Shown: positions 58,480 through 64,000 of the stretch, piece by piece
Layout: every line of letters starts with the position of its first letter
Position numbering within the stretch: position 1 is the first letter of the stretch
Source: Saprospiraceae bacterium
Lineage (GTDB): Bacteria > Bacteroidota > Bacteroidia > Chitinophagales > Saprospiraceae
Assembly: GCA_016714765.1 (NCBI GenBank)
Contig: JADKCF010000001.1
Coordinates: forward strand, 1 to 64,000
Direction of reading: 5' to 3'
Length of the DNA: 64,000 nucleotides
Program-made: the position numbers and the translations under genes
The notes under the pieces: model-generated
Database searches by the model: none
What the model was told of the DNA's origin: nothing
What the model saw: only the letters and a program-made list of their open reading frames with translations

Positions 58480-60821
58480 GTAAAACCAATAATTTTTTAG
58501 CTTTATCGAGATATTTGATGATGTACAAACCAGGCTTTAAATCAGGGATGGATATGGATTCATCTTTTTGTATCGATCTGGACAGCACTTCAGATCCATT
58601 GACATGAATGATACTTATATCTAAAGTTTGTTCATTTTGGTTGGCTATCCTAAATTCTCCTGAGGCAGGATTGGGGTAAATTTTGATCTCTGAAAAACTT
58701 GTCTGGTCTACAGATGAAGTACCATCATTATTTAGGGCAAAGGTATGATCACCAATTACAAAGTCACCTGTTCCGTTTGGTTTACGAGCAGCTGATTTGT
58801 TGGCTGTTTGAGCACCGTACGTCAACTGATCAAGGATGACCAGATTTTTGTCCAGCAAAATGATGGATTCACCGCTTGCAGAAAGCTTGAAGTTGGCGTG
58901 ATAAGGACCCTGGGTCTGATCTTCATCTGCCCATATAATCAGATAACCTTTGGCCTTCAGTGTTATACCACTACCAAATGTAAATTTGGTAAGATTGTCG
59001 AGATTGTCAGTCAAGTTGTACCCGGATAGGTCTATATCTGTATTACTGTTGTTAAACAATTCAATCCAGTCTTCTGTCTCGCCGGCCTCATCCTTGATAA
59101 TACCGGTATTGGATGCCATAAATTCATTGATGACCAATGTTTTTTCTACGGCTGTCTCGGCGGTAATGGAATACACCATCATTTGATGCTCTGCTCCGGT
59201 TGGAAAATATGTCACACTTTTGGCATTGTCTGCCCCAATCGCCTCGATATAGGTCCTGATAAGATTTCCTGGTTGAAATGTTGGCATAGTGACTGAGTAT
59301 ATACCATCGCCTGCGGTTTTGTCACCATCTTGCCCGTCATCATGCATAGCCAAAGTACTGAACCTTCCAGTAAATCCCGGCGAATAATATAATAATACTT
59401 TTTCTATTCCTGCTGAAAAACTGACAGTAGCCGTAAAGACTACCTGGTCATTGCTATGAATAACATCCGTATTGGTAACACTATTTACGATCATATTTGC
59501 ATTTATTATAGTAGGGCTTGGGGCACTGACTTCAGCATTTGTCAGAAGAAAAGCCTTTCTATTTTTAATGAAATTTTTCAAAACAGCAAGTTCAGAGGTG
59601 TAAGCAGTATTGGAAGTACCTTTTAGAATCTGCAAAAACACCTGTCCGGATCAGGCCATCGTATGTGTCTATAAGTGCATTTACTTTTGTTTCGTCAAAG
59701 AGTTCGTTGATGATGGTCCTCATATGTGCCAGATAACGCTGCCTGAAAGTGGGTACAGCAAGCAATTTATTGAGCAAAGGATAATTTACCTTACTGGCAT
59801 TATAAAAAGGTGACCAGGTCACGTGTGCAGCAAGTAGCGTACTATTGGCATCATAATCATAAGATGCCCATCTGCCGGTCATATCGTCCTTGTATATGTA
59901 ATAATCCATCTTTCCTTTGTACACATAACTGTCATCATCGCCAAATGCAATCTCGCACGCCAGATGCCAGAGTATCTTGTCGATGTCAAACATTTTGGGA
60001 GCTTCTGTTTCCAGATAAGCACCACTATTGTTCAGGACATTGCAGGCCTGCATCAGTTCGGTCCAAGGTAGGGATGACCCACTGCTTTTCAGAGTATAAT
60101 ACTTTTTATACAGAGATGTGTCGGAACCTAAATAATTGAGACCGGCAGTACCATCTCCCCACATGGCTCCGCCACCCGGGCCTCCACCCGGACCGGTAGA
60201 GCTTCCATCAGGTACATCTGCCCGTATGTTAATACCATCATTGCTCTCATACCATTCCTCCAGGAAGTCTTTGTTGAGTTGTTGGACATTCTGATAGATA
60301 CCCCAGTCCTGATCATTTAGGTAAACACGTACAAAATTGGCTTTGGCTGATGGTGTATGTTTTCTGATCAGTCTGTAATACAGAACTTCTCTCATAAACG
60401 AAGCGTCTGAAAAAGAATTATTCAGATTAAGCGAGTGATACCCCTCCAGCTTCTGACCATCTTTGTACACATCCATGGATATGTTGAAGGATTTTTTGGC
60501 AGTATTATTCATAAAATAAGACGTCTGACCTTTAAATCTTACGCCTACACTGTCGAAAGATACACCTTTGTATTTTAAAGTTGCAGGTATATCTGTTTTA
60601 CTATTATAATAATTAGTCAGTAGGGTCCAGTAATTGGGTTGTGGAAAATATAGTCTGATTTCTTCTACTACAGACTCATCATAAAGCCCGTCAGAGACTT
60701 TATCTCCTGCTGTGATAAACTGGCCATCATCAGACAGTCTCCACTGTTGAGGAAGGTTTTGGCTAAAAATTTGAGAAGAGGCTATTAACAAAAATAAAAT
60801 AAATGTTGAAGTGCGCATCAT
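58472..60821 (-). CDS. CotH-kinase-family surface protein with lamin-tail domain and T9SS sorting signal, frameshifted
   Basis: About 780 residues. It has a signal peptide (MRTSTFILFLLIASSQIFSQ, start at 60821 or 60818) and a CotH kinase domain (VGVRFKGQTSYFMNNTAKKS, VYLNDQDWGIYQNVQQ, YDYDANST). The lamin-tail (LTD) domain follows (VINEFMASNTGIIKDEAGET, WIELFNNSNTDIDLSGYNL). A T9SS type A end closes it (IKIYPNPASGEF). CotH enzymes phosphorylate secreted proteins. The frame shifts at about 59611-59617: FADSKRYF then SNTAYTSELAVLKNFI in the next frame (two T missing or one base extra). Confidence 0.88.
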
Positions 60822-61021
60822 ACAATGGATTTGAAACATAAGTAACAAAGATAGTAATTGTACTCCTAAAGTCCATTTTTTATTTTCAATAAAAGTACAA
60901 ACAGGTTTTCTGTGAGCCAAAGTACATTTAAATCCTGGTATATGGTTTTCAGTAAAGGTGTACTATCATTTATTTCTGTCAAAAAAGCAGGAATAGACAA
61001 ATGTTCTGAATAGCTTTACTA

Positions 61022-61029
61022 TATTTTTG
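61022..61029 (+). promoter_or_regulatory. Probable -7 element of the M43 protease gene
   Basis: TATTTTTG fits TAnnTTTG and ends 14 nt before the ATG. No convincing -33 box. Confidence 0.4.
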
Positions 61030-61043
61030 CACTAAAAATTAGT

Positions 61044-63160
61044 ATGAAGACCAGAATATTTTCTCTATTTGTTGCTCTGATGTCCATTTTTAGTTCAGCT
61101 TCTACAACAAATGCCCAGATTGTTCAACAGTGTGGTCATGATCATGTAACCACTCAATGGTGGGCCCAAAATCCCAAAAGCAGGCATGACTATGAGTTAT
61201 CTGTAAAGAAAATAAAAGCTTCTATATTTTCAAAAACAGAGTTTAATCATGTGGGAAAGAGAAATGCCAGAATCACAATCCCTGTAGTTTTTCATATTCT
61301 TCATCTCAACCACCTGGAAAACATCAGCGATGCTCAAATAATAGATCAAATCAGAATACTCAATCGGGACTATCAAAAGCAGAATGCTGACACATCTCAG
61401 ATAGTTGCTGCTTTCAAAGATAAGATTGGTGATGTTGACTTCGAATTTCAGCTTGCAGGCATCGATCCGAATGGTAGTTGTACCAATGGTATCATTAGGC
61501 ATTATACACCAAAAACTACCTGGAATTCTTCACGGCTGGAAGACTTTACTTATACCTGCCGGCTGATAAATACCTAAATATCTATATTGTAAAAAAGATC
61601 GACATTGCACCAGCATACACATTTTTGCCGGGTATAGGAATTCCTGACTATGCTGATGCAATAGTGTGTGAATCTTGGTTGGTAGGAAGTATAGGGACGG
61701 CCACGAGCCAAAACTCTAGAGTTCTTACTCATGAAGTGGGGCATTGGTTCGGACTTCCGCATATATGGGGTGTGAGCAATGCACCAGGAGTTGAATGTGG
61801 TGATGATTTTGTGGATGATACTCCTATCACTAAAGGATTTGTATCTTGTAGTGTCAATAATACAAAGGTATGCAGTCCGGAAATTCAGGAAAATGTACAA
61901 AATTATATGGATTATGCACCTTGTAAATTGATGTTTACAAATGGACAAGCTGATTATATGCGTGAGACTATTTCATTGGGCCTCAACAAAAGGGACCATT
62001 TGGTCAGTGATGAAAATCTCAGGGCAACCGGGATTATTGGAGATAAACCATGTTCAGTGAAAGCCGATTTTTATTCGTTGTACTCTTCTATTTGTAAAGG
62101 GGAATCTATTCAGTTTTATAGCCAAAGCCAGACAGGTGACACCAATGGTACACTTAGATGGGTTATAGATGGTGGCTCCCCTGCCATTTCATACGACACC
62201 ATAGTCGATGTGGCATTTGCTGAAGCTGGAGAATATGTTGTGAAATTAATAGTATCTGGTCTGAATGGTACAGATAGTTTGACCAAAGTTATACATGTTT
62301 ACGATGGCAATAACGGGAGAAAAGCGCCCCAATCGTATAGCTTTGATGATGATGTAGTTCCGGCTGAAATCCAACGTTTTAACCAGGACCCTAATGGTGT
62401 ACAGTGGCAAACATTGGCAGGCACTGGTGCAGAGCAAACTGGCGGTTGTTTTTTTCTTCAAAACGCCTCTACCAACTCCACAGGTACAAAAGCATATTTC
62501 GAAACGCCATTTTTTGACTTTTCTGATAACAACAAACCGAGTATGTCATTTTATTATTCCTACGCTAAAAATTCAGATACCCAAGCCGACACCTTCAGAT
62601 TAGAGTACACCATGGATTGTGGCAAAACGTGGCGTATTTTCCCGGGTATACCAAGTACTAATAATATGGCCATTAAAACCGGTGGTGTCACTTCTTCACC
62701 ATATTTTCCAAGTAGTTCAGAACAATGGAAAAAACATAACCTTGCTGCTTCGTTTCAGGTTTTGTTCAAAAATAAACCAAGTGTTAAATTTAGATTTTTG
62801 TTTGCCGGAGATTCCAATGCCAGTGGTGTAAATAATTTTTTTATAGATGAAATAAACATCAATAATGACGCCATTTCTGGCTTGCAAGATCAGTTTGAAC
62901 AAAATATTAATATCTATCCGAATCCTTCGAAAGCAAACTTCATCATAGAACTGCAAGGAACAGATGTCAACAATTACGGTATCGAATTAAGAAATTTTGC
63001 AGGTCAATTTATTTATGATGTAACTCCGGAAACGGTATAGGGCGACAAAATCAGATTTGTAATTAATGATAATAATCAATTGGCTGAAGGACTTTACTAC
63101 GTAAAAATAAAAAAAGCAGGCTACCCTGATATTGTGAAAAAGGTAGTAATTATTAAATGA
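61044..63160 (+). CDS. M43 (pappalysin-like) secreted metalloprotease with PKD domain and T9SS end; frameshift and in-frame stop
   Basis: About 705 residues when reconstructed. Signal peptide (LFVALMSIFSSASTTNAQ), propeptide, zinc site HEVGHWFGLPH with the M43 follow-up CGDDFVDDTP and the Met-turn region NYMDYAPCKLMFT. A PKD-like module and a MAM-like/jelly-roll domain come next, then a T9SS end (IYPNPSKANFIIEL). One shift near 61555-61565 separates the propeptide (TYTCR) from DKYLNIYIVKKID. A TAG at 63038-63040 stops translation before the last 39 residues (GLYYVKIKKAGYPDIVKKVV), which remain open in the same frame and are needed for sorting. Confidence 0.85.
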
Positions 63161-63183
63161 AAATTTAATAACTTACTATAGAG

Positions 63184-63223
63184 GTTCCTGCATATTTTCT
63201 AAATGGTGCAGGAACTTTTTTTT
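63184..63223. terminator. Intrinsic terminator after the M43 protease gene
   Basis: GTTCCTGCA and TGCAGGAAC form a perfect 9-bp stem with a 14-nt loop and are followed by eight T. It separates two convergent genes. Confidence 0.9.
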
Positions 63224-64000
63224 AGAACAGTTTGCTTTGTGTAGGCGAACACCCAAAGTACTGTTTGTATGCTTTGCTGAATGAAAATATGTCACTATAG
63301 CCTACTTCCATTGCCAGTTGTGCTAAGGGTAATCTTTTTTTTCATAATATCATTGGCTTTTAGCATTCTTTTTTGTTTGATATACTGATAAGGACTCACA
63401 CCATAGACATCTTTAAATAGTCTGAAAAAATGATATTCTGAAATATTGGATTCCACAGCTACCATTGATACATCGATATCCAGAAAATAATGATTATCTA
63501 TGAAGGATTTGCCCTTTGAAAGTTTTCTTAATAAGTCTTTTTTTGTTTCTGATTTTATGCTTCTTATCGACTGAAACTGACGAACTACAGGTATATAATC
63601 TGAAATGATACCTTCAGAAAGTTTATAAAAAAACTCACGATTGAAACTGTATTCATTGTGTGGTTTTTTTTTAAGAATGGCATCCAATTCCTGCAGCTGA
63701 ATACCTAATTGTGAGGTTTTTGCTTCGTAAAGTTGCTCAATAAAATCAACCGAATTGAAGTATTTATCCAGAGAGAGATCTGATATATTTGTATCAGGTG
63801 CGATAAAAGAAGCCACCACCTCAGAGAGTAGGTCGCTGTCCAGGTCTATGCAAATACCTTTGACTTGACTTTTACTTTCTATAATTACTTTGCCTTCACA
63901 ATAAGCATTACATAATAAGTATTGTCCACTATGTACAGTGTAATCTTGTTCTTTCAGTCGATACAACTCATCACCTTCCATTACATATTTGATAGAAAAA
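63222..64000 (-). CDS. AraC-family transcriptional regulator; 5' partial, frameshifted near the C-terminus
   Basis: The frame is open to the window edge, so the true start lies outside. An N-terminal cupin-like ligand domain leads to two HTHs: DIDVSMVAVESNISEYHFFRLFKDVYG (helix region, split by description) and YQYIKQKRMLKAN. The second HTH is broken by an extra A in the run 63335-63342. Restored, it reads RLPLAQLAMEVGYSDIFSFS and ends at the TAA at 63222-63224 (PTQSKLF). The target is unknown. Confidence 0.85.

Noticed and set aside
46142..63040. Stop-codon reassignment or readthrough
   Set aside because: Two different stops (TAA and TAG) are involved, and both codons end many other genes here normally.

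Overview
The window is AT-rich chromosomal DNA of a Bacteroidota bacterium, most likely a Saprospiria-like lineage. The evidence is: multi-domain secreted proteins with type IX secretion (T9SS) C-terminal sorting domains; a SusC-like outer-membrane receptor; a short 288-residue primary sigma factor; PorT-like barrels; absence of clear Shine-Dalgarno sequences; and promoters of the Bacteroidota type (TTG, about 17-21 nt, TAnnTTTG). There are no rRNA genes, no CRISPR array and no intact transposase or prophage.

Layout. 1-4.2 kb: end of a giant cysteine-rich adhesin with dockerin, cohesin-like and T9SS domains. 4.3-15.5 kb: housekeeping and envelope genes (MDR oxidoreductase, pyrophosphatase, cobalamin adenosyltransferase, TonB-type receptor with a PepSY membrane protein, mutS, M48 protease). 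15.6-15.8 kb: tRNA-Gly and tRNA-Leu behind one promoter. 16.1-21.8 kb: an accessory island, bracketed by a ~385-bp direct duplication, holding decayed polymorphic-toxin tails, immunity-like genes and two families of dispersed repeats. 21.8-31 kb: DinB, xerC, hpf, aminopeptidase, DOPA-dioxygenase-like, rpoD, an unknown gene, a Nudix-like gene, purC and a PorT-like barrel. 31-38.2 kb: amidohydrolase/TolB fusion, methyltransferase, MscS channel. 38.4-46.3 kb: exopolysaccharide locus with a three-domain kinase/nucleotidyltransferase/thymidylate-kinase-like fusion, an acyltransferase, three glycosyltransferases and a WecA-type initiating transferase. 46.4-52 kb: sigma-54 response regulator, FIST sensor and hybrid histidine kinase, plausibly a signalling block for the sugar locus. 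52-57.8 kb: thioredoxin, DUF4412, unknown, a TPR-AAA+ ATPase overlapping a TPR membrane protein, and DUF721. 57.9-64 kb: holin-like membrane protein, CotH-kinase/lamin-tail surface protein, M43 metalloprotease and an AraC regulator running off the edge.

A strong overall feature is the number of broken reading frames. At least a dozen genes, including xerC and the sigma-54 regulator, are interrupted by single indels, mostly in homopolymers, and two have in-frame stops just before conserved C-termini. The spread over housekeeping genes suggests residual assembly indels for most of them. Decay inside the 16-22 kb island looks partly real, because the duplicated lipoprotein copy carries several independent lesions. 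Frameshifted genes are annotated over their full reconstructed span.

The most interesting parts are the toxin/immunity island with its flanking duplication, the three-domain kinase fusion opening the polysaccharide locus, the TPR-AAA+/TPR-membrane pair, and an 18-nt poly-T tract lying against the predicted mutS promoter. All function assignments come from reading motifs by eye; no database search was run.
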